From Vitellaria paradoxa (Eukaryota; Streptophyta; Magnoliopsida; Ericales; Sapotaceae), in contig CM034237.1 of assembly GCA_019916065.1 (NCBI GenBank), forward strand, positions 58,662,590 through 58,726,589: a DNA stretch of 64,000 bases, given 5' to 3'. Under the pieces are notes generated by a model. That model made no database searches. It was not told the origin of the DNA and saw nothing but the letters and a program-made list of their open reading frames with translations. A program made the position numbers and the translations under genes. Positions within the stretch are counted from its first letter, which is position 1. Every line of letters starts with the position of its first letter. This document shows positions 11,780 through 23,190 of the stretch, in pieces.

Positions 11780-11957
11780 ATCAAAGCCCCAGCAGCTCTC
11801 CGAGAAGAAGAATCAGCAATATTACCTCTCTCTTGACAGGCTGCTTTTCATTTGAAAATTTAGACAGAACTTCAAACAGATCAAAGGTGGTCTGTTTCCT
11901 AAACCTAAAGACAAAGAAGCTGATCCGCACACGGAGGAGAAATTCACAGAAGCTTAC
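11780..11957 (+). other. Short exon-like patch upstream of the gypsy remnant
   Basis: About 45 codons are open on + after an AG-acceptor-like CTTGACAG (reading ...FKQIKGGLFPKPKDKEAD...). The patch differs in composition from both the AT-rich left flank and the gypsy coding sequence to its right. The source is unknown; it may be the original flank of the insertion or an exon of the interrupted NB-LRR region. Confidence 0.25.
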
Positions 11958-13237
11958 AGATGGAGCATAAGAGACAAAATACTGGTTTATATACTCTTTT
12001 ACCTGTTCCTCATGAACTTTGGAAGGATGTTAGCACGGACTTTGTTCTTGGATTGCCTAGGACTGCTAGAGGATATGATTCTATTTTGGTTGTTGTTGAT
12101 AGGTTTTCTAAGATGGCACATTTTATTCCGTGTAACAAAACCAATAATGCTTCACATGTTGCTAAATTATTCTTTAGAGAAGTTGTTAAATTGCATGATT
12201 TGCCTTCCACCATTGTATCTGATAGGGATGTGAAATTTGACAGCTATTTTTGGAAAACTTTTTGGAAATTGTTTGGTACTACTTTAAAATTTTCGTCTGC
12301 CTTTCATCCTCAAACTAATGGGCAAACTGAGGTTGTTAATCGTAGTTTGAGTGATATGCTTAGGTGTTTGATTGGGGAAAAACAGGGTGTTTGGGATTTA
12401 ATTATACCAACAACTGAGTTTGCTTATAACAATTCTGTTAACCGTTCAACTGGTAAAAGTCATTTTCAAATTGTTAATGGCTACTCACCCCGCACACCCA
12501 TTGATTTTGTTCCTTTACCGCCTCATATGCGTGTGTCTGAACCTGTAGAAAACTTTGCAAAATACATCCATGACCTGCATGCTGAGATTTGGTGAAAGAT
12601 TTCTCTAAGTAATGAAGAGTATAAACTAGCTGCTGATGTGTATCGTAGATCTAGGGAATTTAATGCTGGTGAGTATGTCATGGTTTGCATTCGTCCTGAA
12701 AGAAATCAAAAAACATTTGCAAAAAAACTTTATGCAAGAGCCATGGGCCCTTATTCTATCATTCGTAGACTGGGATCTAATGCATATCTTCTTAATTTGC
12801 CTCATGACATAGATATTAGTTATGTTTTCAATTTAGAGGATTTGATATCTTACCGAGGCACTTTTGAGTCTCCTGCTTTGCCTTCTAGTGTTTCTGCAGG
12901 TGGAACTAGCAAAGGTGCACCCACTATGCCTTCGTTATAGTATCCTAAGGAAATGGTGGATACTATCCTTGATGATGAGTTCGTGACTTCTCGAGATAGG
13001 GGTTTTCGCGGCTTCCTTGTCAAATGGCATGGTCATCTTGATTCTGATGCTACTTGGGTACTGGAGGATGATCTTCATTATTTGGATCCTTTGTTGTTGG
13101 ATTGCTATCTTTCCTTCCACTCTTCGGAGCAGAATACTTCTCAACCTAGGGAGAATGATGGAGCATGGAGTAGGCCCATATCTAGACCTAGACGAGATAG
13201 GAAGCCCAAGTCCAATGATAATTTTTATTATTATTAG
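11958..13237 (+). pseudogene. Ty3/gypsy chromovirus pol 3' part: integrase core to chromodomain
   Basis: One + frame carries the integrase catalytic core (DFVLGLPRT, DRFSKMAHFIPC, SDRDVKF, SAFHPQTNGQTEVVNR), the integrase C-terminal part (KLYARAMGPYSIIRRLG) and a chromodomain (FLVKWHGHLDSDATWV) ending at 13237. The chromodomain assigns it to the chromoviruses. Two in-frame stops break it: TGA at 12593-12595, where a CGA Arg codon would be typical (the C-to-T change expected of methylated DNA), and TAG at 12938-12940. Protease, reverse transcriptase, RNase H and the 5' LTR are missing, so the copy is 5'-truncated near 11958. Confidence 0.88.
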
Positions 13238-13473
13238 TTTATTTATTTAATCATATTTTTCTGGATAATTATTAGTTTATTTATTTAATTGTATTTGTTT
13301 TAGATTTATCTATTAGGGTTAGAGTTTTCTGTTGGTGCTTATAAATAGCACTTTACGTTATTGTTTTTGGGGAGACTTGGATGATATTGAAATCCTAAAA
13401 TATTTCCTTCAGCTTTTCTTGTTCGTTCTCTTTATTTTTTTCTCTTGTTCTTCGTAGCCGAGCTACGTCAACA
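13238..13473 (+). mobile_element. Probable 3' non-coding/LTR remnant of the gypsy element
   Basis: A TATA-like TATAAATA lies near 13341 in a leader-like region. The segment ends ...CTACGTCAACA at 13473 directly against the LRR coding sequence. With no second LTR in view, the boundary is inferred from where LRR homology resumes. Confidence 0.5.
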
Positions 13474-16400
13474 ACCCCTCAGATAAAGCTGACAAAGGCT
13501 TCTGAGGTTTGAAATGGATGGAAACCGTTTAAGTTGGGTTTCAGAGAGGTCAAGAATTTTGAGGGAACTCGTGTGCTCTAAAAAATCAGCTCCAGTTTCT
13601 TTCAAGCTAATTCCACATAAACTTAGTTCCTGAAGATTTGATAGAGGTTCTAGTGGTGGACGCACTTTCAAGCTGGTACAAGTTTTTAAAGAGAGGGCAG
13701 TGATGTTGCCAGGATTTGAAAGGAATTGCAGGTATTTGATCCCAGTTTTGGAGATGTTAGGACTCCGAAGGCGGGACATCTGCTCAAGGGATTCATGTTC
13801 TATTGTCGTCAAATCAGTACAGCCTGATAATAATAACTGATAAAGACTAGAAAGATTAGAGATGAATGACAAAGTTTTTATACTAGTTTCCGAAAGGTTA
13901 AGAATTCGAAGAGATTTTGGATGCTCAAACAATTTGTCTTCAATTTTAACCAGACTTTTTGTGCCTGAAAGATCAAGTACCTCAAGGTCTTTAAGTGCTT
14001 CAATGAGTGGCAGGATTTTTAGGTTAGAGTAATGCCTTAAAAAGAAAGTACGAGGATTCATTTTGAAGGGTAGATTTTCTAAAGAAGTCTCAGATAGATC
14101 AAGGATTTTAGGCCCACCACAATCTCCAAAAGTCTGCTCATGGAATTCATTGAACTATTTAGCACGTGATACATCAAGAGTTTTGAGACTAGATAATGAG
14201 TCAATTTTAGGCAGTCTCTGTAAGGATTCACAGCCACTTAGTGACAAATAAGTAAGCTCCCTAAGACTGAATAGTTTGGGCAACCTTTCAATTTTGGTAT
14301 AGGAAAGGTCAAGCACTTGAAGTTTCGCGGTGTGTTTAAAGGTTTTGTCTAAAAAATTTGTAAAAGATGAAGCACCAGAAGCATCAAGCATCAAGAGATT
14401 TTTAAAATTTTTCAAACTTCCTAAAGTTTCAGAACAAGAACACCCTATAAGGATGAGCCAGCACAATTCCGTAAGGTTGAAAAGAAGCGAAGGTAAAGAA
14501 GTGACCTTGAGTTCAGATAGATGCAAGCTACGAAGTTTGGTCATAGGATCAAAGATATCATCAGGAATTGTCTTTAAGGAACTAGCATTAGATATCTCAA
14601 GAACAGTCAATCTTTTAAGGTCAATCTTTTAGTCAACATTCTTCAAAAAATCACAACCTCTGAACACAAGCTCAACAAGCTCCTGCTTGTGAGACAAATG
14701 TGATGTCAATGATTCAAGGTTCGGGTTAAAAACAGCAAAAACTTGGAGTTCATTCTTCGATGTGGAGAAACTATTTAGGATTTCATCAAAACATTTACCA
14801 TCAGCAAGCATTGTTGAGAGCTTCTGCCACTTTTGACCAGTACCAAGTGATTTTATCATTCCATCTGTCTACATGATCCTCCCAAGGCCATCCCAATGAA
14901 GTTCCCTATACTCCTTAAACACGTCATCCAACCCGAGTCTAGCCGTTCCCCCAAATCCAGAGTGGTCAGAGTCATCCAAATTCTTGATTAGTCCATCCAT
15001 CACAACATAACCCCCCCTTTAACTTTTTCAGCACCAGACAATCCACAAGCTCCATCAAAACAAAGTGGCCTTTCTCATATGCCTCCTGAATTCAATCAAC
15101 ATCCCCAAGGAATCCTTCAATTATCCAGTAAGCTATCAATGCATTGTAATGGATGCTTCCATGGTCCCAAAAAAAGTGACTGCCACACTGAAAGCAGTCA
15201 GTTAAGATGCTTTTTGGCACTGTGTCACCAGTTCACCAAAGTAACTGTGCTATATTGAAGCTTCCATTATCACACACTTCTTTCAAAGCACTCTCAAGCA
15301 TCTGCACCTTAGAATCATGTTCCCCAAAGCAACTCAAGTCTTTTTCAATCAAGATAATTGCAGCAGGCAAATGATATTCTGTCGTTCTGATGAAAGCTTC
15401 GACAGAAGCTTGAATGTCTAGAGGATATGCTCTTCTCCCAACCCTTTTTCTCAGTAAGGATATTGACTCTTCAACAGACAACCACTCCACCAGAATCTCA
15501 CTTTCTTTCGAAGCATAGCTGCTGTTGGTCCTAGTGATTAGAACTTTCTTTGAACGCTTGAGGAGAATAGTCAGCAATTCCAGCTTCGATAGTTTTTCAT
15601 CTAATTTGTTTCCCTTCTCATCCATTTTGTCTCCCACACCATCCAAAATTAGAATAAAATTCATTTCTTTGATTCTTTTCGTTAGCCTTCGTTGCAAGTC
15701 TTCATGGTTCTCCTCTTTCTTCTCTGCATCATTTTTCCCATCTCCTACTTCAGGGTTCTCCTCCTTCTCTGCCTCCTTTTTGCCATATTCAGATTCCCAT
15801 TCTTCAGCAACGGTTAGGAGAGACAATTGACGGGCTATACTGTTGCGAAGACCCACCTCATCATAATCCCTATTCAGAAACACCCAGAGAGAACTCTCAA
15901 ATAAACCCTCTTTGACTGCACAGTCACTTTTCTGTTTAGCTGTCCATGTTTTCCCTACACCAGGCTCCCCAACAAGAATAACTATCTTTACATCGCAATC
16001 TGATAGTTTGTTGTAAATTTTGCGCTTCAGCTGAACCAGGGCCAGTTCAAGGTGCTTTGAGGCCTAAAGCAACAATCACAAATGAGGCCTTTACATTAAA
16101 AAAAAAAAATTATAACTTTTCACATTTTTAGTTATGGTAAAGATATTATTTAAAATTTATTTTTCTTACTTTTTGAGATGCAAAATTATTGATTAAATCT
16201 TTATATTCAAGCTTATCTAGTATAGGACCTAGAGTATGAATAAAAAAATAATTGAATTAGTTATCTATCGAATAATACATTGAAATAAAAATAAAGAAAT
16301 AAAAAAAATTTCTTCACAATATTTCCCAAATTAAATTTCCACCAAATAAAGTCACACCAAAATTAATCGTCAAATATCTCTTAAATAGAGTTATAGAAAC

Positions 16401-17270
16401 AAAACTAAACAAACAAGTCTTAAAGGAAAAAAAAAAAGAAAAAAAGAAGAAAGAAAAAAAAAAGAAAAGAAGTGCTACACCTTTCTCGAGCAAATCTGAG
16501 CCTTGACAAAACTAATGATTTGTTATCGACGACGAGTTTTTGTTGATTGATGAAAAGTCATCTGAAAGTCGTATGTTAAAAAAAGAAAAAAAAAAATCAT
16601 ACTACTACTCTATGTTAAAAAAAAAATAAAACAAAAATTAATCTATAAATTTTTTTTAAAACATTACCTAAAAAATCCCTTTGATTGATGTTGCAATTAA
16701 AAACTTTACCAATGTATTGTTTAGCTTCAAAGTTTAAACTTTGAGAGAGATTGAGAGAGAGAGGCTAAGAGGTAGAGAGGGAGAGAAAGTGTATTATGGT
16801 TGGATTTCTACACGTTAGAGATGTTTTTATAAAATTTTTGATCTATAAAACTTTTGATCTGCCTTCCTTATAAGACTTTTGATATTCCTTCTTTGAATAT
16901 ATTATTCTTTTCATTTATGTAGAGGCTTTTTTTTTTCCTTTTTTTTACTAGCCCTTTCTTCGTTTAGATTGAGGCATTCTTTTTTTTTTTTCTTGTGATT
17001 TTCTTCTCATTTATATTGGGACTTTTTGTGATAATTTTTTTTTCATTTAGTTTGAAACTTTTTACATTTTTTCTTGTGAACTTTTTTTTTTAATTCAGAT
17101 TAGGCTTTTATTATACAAAACGTATGGTAAAAATATATTCAAAATATGTTAAATTTAATTATAGTATAAAAAATTTTTAAAAATTGGGGGCCTTCAAATT
17201 TTGAGGGCGGTAGCTTTGATTGCTTTATGCTTGAGCCACCCCTGAGCTGAACCACTGTACAACTGGCCAT
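13468..17270 (-). pseudogene. NB-LRR disease-resistance-like gene (At4g19050-type), interrupted and decayed
   Basis: Reading on -, the ATG at 17270 begins MASCTVVQLKRK once the insertion 16037-17244 and one target-site copy are removed. Then come the P-loop GEPGVGKTW (about 15960-15985), the kinase-2-like FILILDGVGD (about 15640-15670), KKVLITRTNSS, and a long run of LRRs from about 14860 to 13474 (LQVLDLSYTKIERLP, LEVLDLSGTKSL and so on). There is no coiled-coil or TIR domain ahead of the P-loop, as in the At4g19050-like group. Lesions: hAT-like insertion in the first codons, TGA near 15231, TGA near 15097, a frameshift in the G run near 15012-15018, TAG near 14870, stops near 14629 and 14155, and loss of the C-terminus where the gypsy remnant begins at 13473. 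Confidence 0.85.
16037..17244. mobile_element. Non-autonomous hAT-like element with 8-bp target duplication
   Basis: The element starts CAGGGCCAGTTCAAG and, read from the other end, CAGGGGTGGCTCAAG; both ends are followed by GGCC/GCTTTA-type words. AGCTGAAC flanks it exactly on both sides (16029-16036 and 17245-17252), the 8-bp duplication typical of hAT transposons. The 1208-bp interior is A/T-rich with purine runs and no transposase frame. It sits a few codons after the ATG of the NB-LRR pseudogene and destroys the reading frame. Confidence 0.85.
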
Positions 17271-18344
17271 CAGTGATGAAAGAATGATGCTGCATATTTT
17301 TCATCAGGGAACGAATTCATAGTTCTGACAAATTGAAGATAGCACGAGGAAGCAAGTTCATTTTTTATCTGACTGCTAAAACACTGGTTGAAACAGAAGC
17401 AAACCATCTCAACATCAAATGTGGTAGGGAGTCGCGGACAGAGCTATGTCTGTACCATGGGGAGCCATTCACACTTCCAAAAAAAAAAAACTTCTTAGAT
17501 ATCATATATTTTTTTGGTTAAAAGTTTTTATGCATAACAGTTTGGTCCTACTTGCTATAATAGTAAACTCTATAAATGGTCATTTTTTTGGGCGCCCTTT
17601 CATAAACTTCTGCTAATCAAAAGGATCGTGTATTGATTCCTGGCAAGCAATGACATGGTAAACAATGTCGTTTGTTGCGAGAGTGTTTTCATTTTTTCCC
17701 CCAGACAATGTCTTTTGAATTTAGGGAAAGTTTTCAGTGAATGAGGCCCTCCATCTAAAATGGAAAACTAATCCCGCATCTATTTACTCTTCCTGTCTCA
17801 TACCTTAGCCCCTCATAAGTTGTCATCCTTCTTCCTCCAAACGTCGCTGGTAAACGCTACTTTTCTGAGTCCCTAATGTCTACTACTATTCACAACGCAA
17901 CATAGTTGGGACAAGGGGCGCTGCAGTCGCCCCCGATATCAGCGGCTGCAGTCGAGGCAAAACGCGGCCGTTTTGCTTATTATTTTGAGTAAAAATTATC
18001 AAAACATTGAGGGTGGAATCGAACTCGCGCCAGACAAAACGCGAGGGTGGAATCGAACTCGCGCCAGACAAAACGCGAGGAAGGTCAATAGCCGTTGTAC
18101 CCAAGGCTCAGGTGTGTGAATTTTGTACCTTTATTTATATATAAACTAAAATAAATTGGTTGGCTTAATATTTTGTCTGGAATTTCACTTTAAGTTAAAT
18201 TTCTTTTAAAAAACTTTTCAAGTATTTACTTGATTTTTTTTACACATAAAGTATTAAATATTATAAAATAATAAAATATGTTTAATTATATAAAATTAAT
18301 GGGTAAAATTCATTTTACACTGTGAGTTTTTCTCAAAATTTTAT
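17253..18344. other. Upstream region of the NB-LRR pseudogene; possible tRNA-derived SINE trace
   Basis: 17271-17480 is probably the old leader of the NB-LRR gene; it has no long frame. At 18009-18076 a 34-bp unit containing AATCGAACTCGCGCC is present twice in tandem. On - this reads GGCGCGAGTTCGATTCC, like a tRNA T-arm/B box, inside a GC-rich patch (17900-18110), which fits a SINE remnant but is not proven. The rest is AT-rich and featureless. Confidence 0.4.
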
Positions 18345-18812
18345 TTCAAAGTGTAGTATTTTTTTTTTAACAATTAAGGACATTATCTTTTAATCAATTA
18401 TAATAATACAGAGTGTCAACAATTATTTTACCTTTACACTTTTGTTAAATGGTCATTTAAATCCTATTTTATAATTAACTAAAAATTTATAAATTTAATT
18501 ATGCAAGAAATTTAAACTTAAGTTTAAATTTATATATAAAATGAAATAAATTTTTAAGCTGAGTTGTATTAATTTTGGATAATATTTTCTCTGAAATAGT
18601 TTAAATTTCTTTTAATAATTAAATTTGTGAATTTTTAATTAATTATAAACTTTAATTAGATTTATTAAAAGTTATGAATTTTTAGTTAATTATAAAATTG
18701 GATTTCAATGATCATTTAATGAAAGTGTAAAGATAAAATAATTGTTGATACTCTGTGTTATAATTGATTAAAAGAGAATATCCTTAGTTATTAAAAAAAT
18801 AAACTCTGAAAG
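18345..18812. repeat. Foldback (long inverted-repeat) element
   Basis: The left arm (about 18350-18490) and right arm (about 18677-18812) are near-perfect reverse complements, e.g. TTTTAATCAATTATAA against TTATAATTGATTAAAA and AATTAACTAAAAATT against AATTTTTAGTTAATT. About 110-140 bp of each arm pair around an AT-rich centre. This looks like a MITE-type foldback; no coding capacity. Confidence 0.8.
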
Positions 18813-20149
18813 CGTCTTTCTTCCATTTTGCTTCTCTTCTCTATCTCTTCATTCTATTTTGCTTCTCTTTGTTTGTCGGCTTATCGATAAGTCTCATCCA
18901 CAAGAGTCAGGACTTTACATATTATGAGAAAATGTAATTGATTCATCATTACGAGAATAATGTAATTTGGGGGTTGTTTACTCTCACTTGGTAGCCTGCG
19001 ATCTTGCTTGAAACCCCTTTTCTTGACCCGGGGGGTAGGAGTGGAAAGGTCTCAGAGAGCGTTTCGCAAAAGAGTCGTGTGGTGCGGCCAAAGGTTTCTC
19101 GTTAGGGTTTCCTGCCCCTCCTGGTCTTCACCTAATTGTGGAAAGGGGAGGTTAGTGTGGTCATTTTGTAGAGTACGATTTGCGAATCGTTAAATTTGGA
19201 TGAAATATTTGATTGAAACGATGGAATACAAACTTTAAATCTAAGTACATATTATTAAAGGTACAAAGATAAAATCAAATCAAATGTGACTCAAATAAAT
19301 CCTAGATAGTATTTAAATAATTTTAAATTAAATACAAGCGAGGAGGACAGGTACACTTAAAAGTAAAACTGCAACCATCTCGGATTTCTTTTTTTTAACC
19401 CCACTTTCTCCCCTACCCTATTATTTTAAGCTCCATATCTGTTTATTTAGGAGTGGAGCAGTTACCCTCAAAAACCCATCTCTATGAGCCATCCCTATCT
19501 GTGGTGTGTTCGAGAAGTAATGATAAACTTTTAGAAAATTAAAGAAAAATCTTGAACATATTATTCAATAGGGTAATTGCACTTTACCTCACAGGAATTT
19601 GATCCAAAAACATATGACGTACTTCTTTTAATTAGTTTGGAGTGAGATAAAGTGAGATAAATTTAGAGTTCGTAATGCATACAGCACAAGAAAAAAATTG
19701 ATGTGATATAAAGTTAACAGAGATTTATAGAATTTTTTGGAGTTTGTTTGCAAACCAAACTCACCCTTAAAAGTTAACACATAGCACATAATTTACTTGT
19801 GATTTTAATTAAAGTCCAACATTAGTAAAGCATATTAAATTTAATTAAATTTGTGTCTCAAAAGTCAAAATTAATTGGGGGGAAAATTTTGCGAAAATTG
19901 ATTAATAAAAGTATATTTTTATCAATTTTTACGATGAAATATAATATTTTTAAATTTCTTAAAAATACCTAATACTTAATACACAATTCGTACACAAATT
20001 TTCCAATATTTTTCTCAAAAATGTCTTTTCCACAATCACGTATGAGTTATGTTATATTTTATGTGGGACATAAATTTAGTTAAATTTTAAGCCAAATTTG
20101 CACCTTAGTCCAAATTTTTTTTGACGAAACGCCTTAGTGCAAATTACAA
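18813..20149. other. Intergenic; one truncated CGTTTGG-type MITE
   Basis: No gene seen. At about 19636-19766, on the - orientation, lies a copy of the MITE family with GAGTTTGG ends and ATTACGAACTC-like core (CCAAACTCACCC at the right end); its left end is eroded. 18960-19190 is locally GC-richer without a recognisable product. Confidence 0.5.
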
Positions 20150-20405
20150 GAGTAATGTGTTATCTTTTGAACATACGTGTTTTCTGCCTGACCAAGGAGT
20201 AAAGCCCTACAAAGATCTGATTGTGAGAAAAGTAGAGAATAACGACATTCAAATAAAATAAAATAATAATAATAAAATAAGCCAATTTTGCACTTTAATC
20301 CAACATGAGTAATGTGTTGTCTCTTGTAGGTCACTTGTTTTCCGGCCAAACCAAGGACTAAAGCAAAGATCTGATTTGGAGAAAAGCAAACAATAGCGAC
20401 AATCA
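20150..20405. repeat. Two-copy divergent tandem repeat
   Basis: The block beginning GAGTAATGTGTT at about 20151 recurs at about 20307, including ACCAAGGA.TAAAG, AAAGATCTGATT and GAGAAAAG, with some 80 percent identity by eye and a period of about 155 bp. A 149-codon frame on - passes through both copies and shows the duplication at the protein level; I do not regard it as a gene. Confidence 0.6.
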
Positions 20406-21639
20406 CAGAAGAGAATAGAAGGGAAAAAAAAAAAAAAAAAACGAAAAAAGCCATGTAGTTGATGATCATCGTCGTCAGATCAGATAGAAAGAGAGAACCT
20501 GGAAAGTAGGAGAAAGCCCGTCGTCGCCCAGAACTATTTGGAAGAAGAAGAACGGTAGAGAAAGTGGAGATTCTTCCTCTCACTTGTTAACACTGCAGTG
20601 CGTTTAATTTGTTAAAAATTAATAAAAATATCTTTAAAATTTCTAAAATTATTAACTTTTAATCTTATTATAAAAATTACAAACTCACGGACCATTTTTA
20701 CCTTATTCCAGTTTATTTCACTCTTTTTTCACTTCAAACTTCACTGCTTTCGCTCCAAACGCACCACGGCAAAGTGAGCTTGAGTATTTTTTACGGAAAT
20801 TCCCTCCAATAGGATCGATTATTGCCTGCTGATGTCAGGTGGGTCCCATACAATAACGCATCCTTGCTACGGATCAACGGCGAGCATTCAGGCTTGAGAG
20901 TAAATCCTGTGTAATTGTATAGATTTAAAATTACAAATAAAAAACGTGAAAATATTATTTAAGCTTGAGATCAAATTTTTTTCTTGTTAGAGAAATTCTA
21001 ATTTTAAATTTAAATTAGTCAGACTGATCATTTTTAGCCGATTAATCATACTTAATATTTGAAATATTTTTATATATCTATGTTATCTATATACATATAC
21101 TAAAGTTATGTAATTCTTTCATTTTTTCTCATTACTAAATCATATGTCTACTTTTTTTATTTACCATTTTATTTAAAAAAATTAGATAAAATACCCTATC
21201 TTTTTTTTTTCATTTTTTAGTTTTTTTTAATTTAATTTAATTTTTTTTGTCCCATCTTGATACATAACCACAATTACCATTTTTCTTTTGTCTATATAAC
21301 TACTAGGGTTATAGCATGAAATTTAAGTAATGTGAAACTAGTTAATAAATTCCCAAAATGGGCTATTTTACATATTGATTCACTATTATTGTAAAATTCA
21401 TATATTTCAAACATATCGAAAATTAAATATAAAACACAAAGAAAAATATATAAATAATAATTAGGCTTAAAAATGATTTAAATGTACTGAATATTAATTA
21501 AATTTAAAAATACTAACCCTTCTTAATTGTAATTTCCAACACAATTAACAATGGAATTAAATCCAACAATGTCAGTTCGGTAAATTTGAAATCGTTGCAG
21601 TTTATGTCAGTTCCATAAATTTGAAATCGTTATATTAAA
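20406..21639. other. Intergenic DNA, no gene seen
   Basis: 20600-20765 resembles the ATTACGAACTC-core MITE family (ends in CTCCAAACGCACC). The rest is AT-rich with long T runs and nothing identifiable. Confidence 0.5.
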
Positions 21640-21824
21640 GGGATTTTTGGAGGCCGGTCACTATTTATGCACTTATAACGATTTAAGTCATACCCAAAAA
21701 ACTTCTTTGTAAATAAATCACACTTGCAACAAAAAGATAAAAAAGGACATCACGCGTTTTTCACCACATTTCAAAATTGTCAGTTTTATCCGAAAATAGT
21801 GTACACTTCACTCATAACTTCCGT

Positions 21825-22068
21825 GACTTTCCATCTTCTTTACAAAGCAAGAAAAATCAATTTTTGGAAACAAAATCAAAACTGTTTGGGAAAAACTTAA
21901 TTTCGCGACTTTCCATCTTCTTTACAAAGTAAGCAAAATTGATTTTTGAAAACAAAATCAAAACTGTTTGGAAAAACCTAATTCCACGACTTTCCATCTT
22001 CTTTACAAAGCAAGCAAAACTGATTTTTGGAAACAAAATCAAAACTATTTGGGAAAAACTTAAATCGA
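21825..22068. repeat. Three tandem copies of an 82-bp unit
   Basis: Units begin GACTTTCCATCTTCTTTAC at 21825, 21907 and 21988 (period 81-82 bp) and contain AACAAAATCAAAACTGTTTG. They lie in the left part of the MULE derivative, just before the palindromic array. The - frame through them is a by-product of the repetition. Confidence 0.9.
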
Positions 22069-22104
22069 TCATCATTCCTAAGTATATTTATTTTTTTTTA
22101 TTTT

Positions 22105-23190
22105 GAAACAGTATCGGTACTGTTTTGAAGATATCTCAAAATACTAATCAACTCCATGGATTTTTCTTGCCCAAAACTTATCATCTGCTTATAATTCATG
22201 GTGCTATTTTAAAAACAGTACCGGTACTATTTTGAAGACAGTACCGGTATTGTTTTGAAGACAGTACCGATAAAACAGTACCGGTACTCTTTTGAATCGG
22301 TACTGTTTTCATACTACCTAAAAAACATCAATCGATACATAATACAAACCAACGATACGAGCCAACATCATCATATTTTTTGAAACAGTACCGGTACTAT
22401 TTTGAAGATAGCTCAAAACGCCAATCGATCCCATGGATTTCTCTTGCCCTTAAAACTCGTCATCTGCTTATAATTCATGGTGCTATTTTGAAAACAATAC
22501 CGATACTGTTTTGAAAACAGTACCGATAAAACAGTACCGGTACTGTTTTGGACCGGTAGTGTTTTCATATTGCCTAAAAAACATCAATCGATACATAACA
22601 AAAACCAACGATACGAGCCAACATCATCATATTTTTTGAAACAGTACCAGTACTGTTTTGAAGATAGCTCAAAAAGCCAATCGGCCCTATGGATTTCTCT
22701 TATCCTTAAAACTCGTCATCCGCTTATAATTCATGGTGCTGTTTTGAAAACAGTACCGATAAAACAGTACCGGTACTGTTTTGGACCGGTACTGTTTTCA
22801 TATTACGTAAAAAACATCAATCGATAGATAACACAAACCAACCATACGAGCCAACATCATCATATTTTTTGAAACAGTACCGGTACTGTTTTGAAGATAG
22901 CTCAAAACGTTAATCGACCCAATAGATTTCTCTTGTCCTTAAAACTTGTCATCCGCTTATAATTCATGGTGCTGTTTTGAAAACAGTACCGATAAAACAG
23001 TACCGATAAAACAGTACCGGTACTGTTTTCATTTATCGGTACCGGTACTGTTTTGGACCGGTACTGTTTTCATACTGCCTAAAAAACATCAATCGATACA
23101 TAACATAAACCAACCATACGAACCAACATCATCATATTTTTTGAAACAGTACCGGTACTGTTTTGAAAATAGCTTAAAACGCCAATCGGC
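22105..23190. repeat. Tandem array of about 230-277-bp units with palindromic ACAGTACCGGTACTGT
   Basis: Units start at GAAACAGTA near 22105, 22382, 22638, 22871 and 23143 (spacings 277, 256, 233 and 272); the last is partial. Each holds a palindrome or half-sites, a unique-looking middle (TGGATTTCTCTTG, TTATAATTCATGGTGCT), a second palindrome cluster, and a tail (ACATCAATCGATACATAA...GCCAACATCATCATATTTTT) that matches the coding strand complement of the MURA first exon at about 5270-5332. By hand there are about 25 exact CAGTACC/GGTACTG heptamers in 1.1 kb. Confidence 0.9.

Noticed and set aside
18009..18076. tRNA gene
   Set aside because: Only a B-box-like segment is present; no acceptor stem or D arm can be folded around it by eye.
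20134..20583. 149-codon - frame
   Set aside because: Contains a duplicated intergenic block and T-run-derived Phe stretches; no family resemblance.
22105..23190. CRISPR-like look: short palindromic repeats with spacers
   Set aside because: Unit length is 233-277 bp with the spacers also repeated, the host is a plant, and there are no cas genes. It is a TE-internal tandem array.
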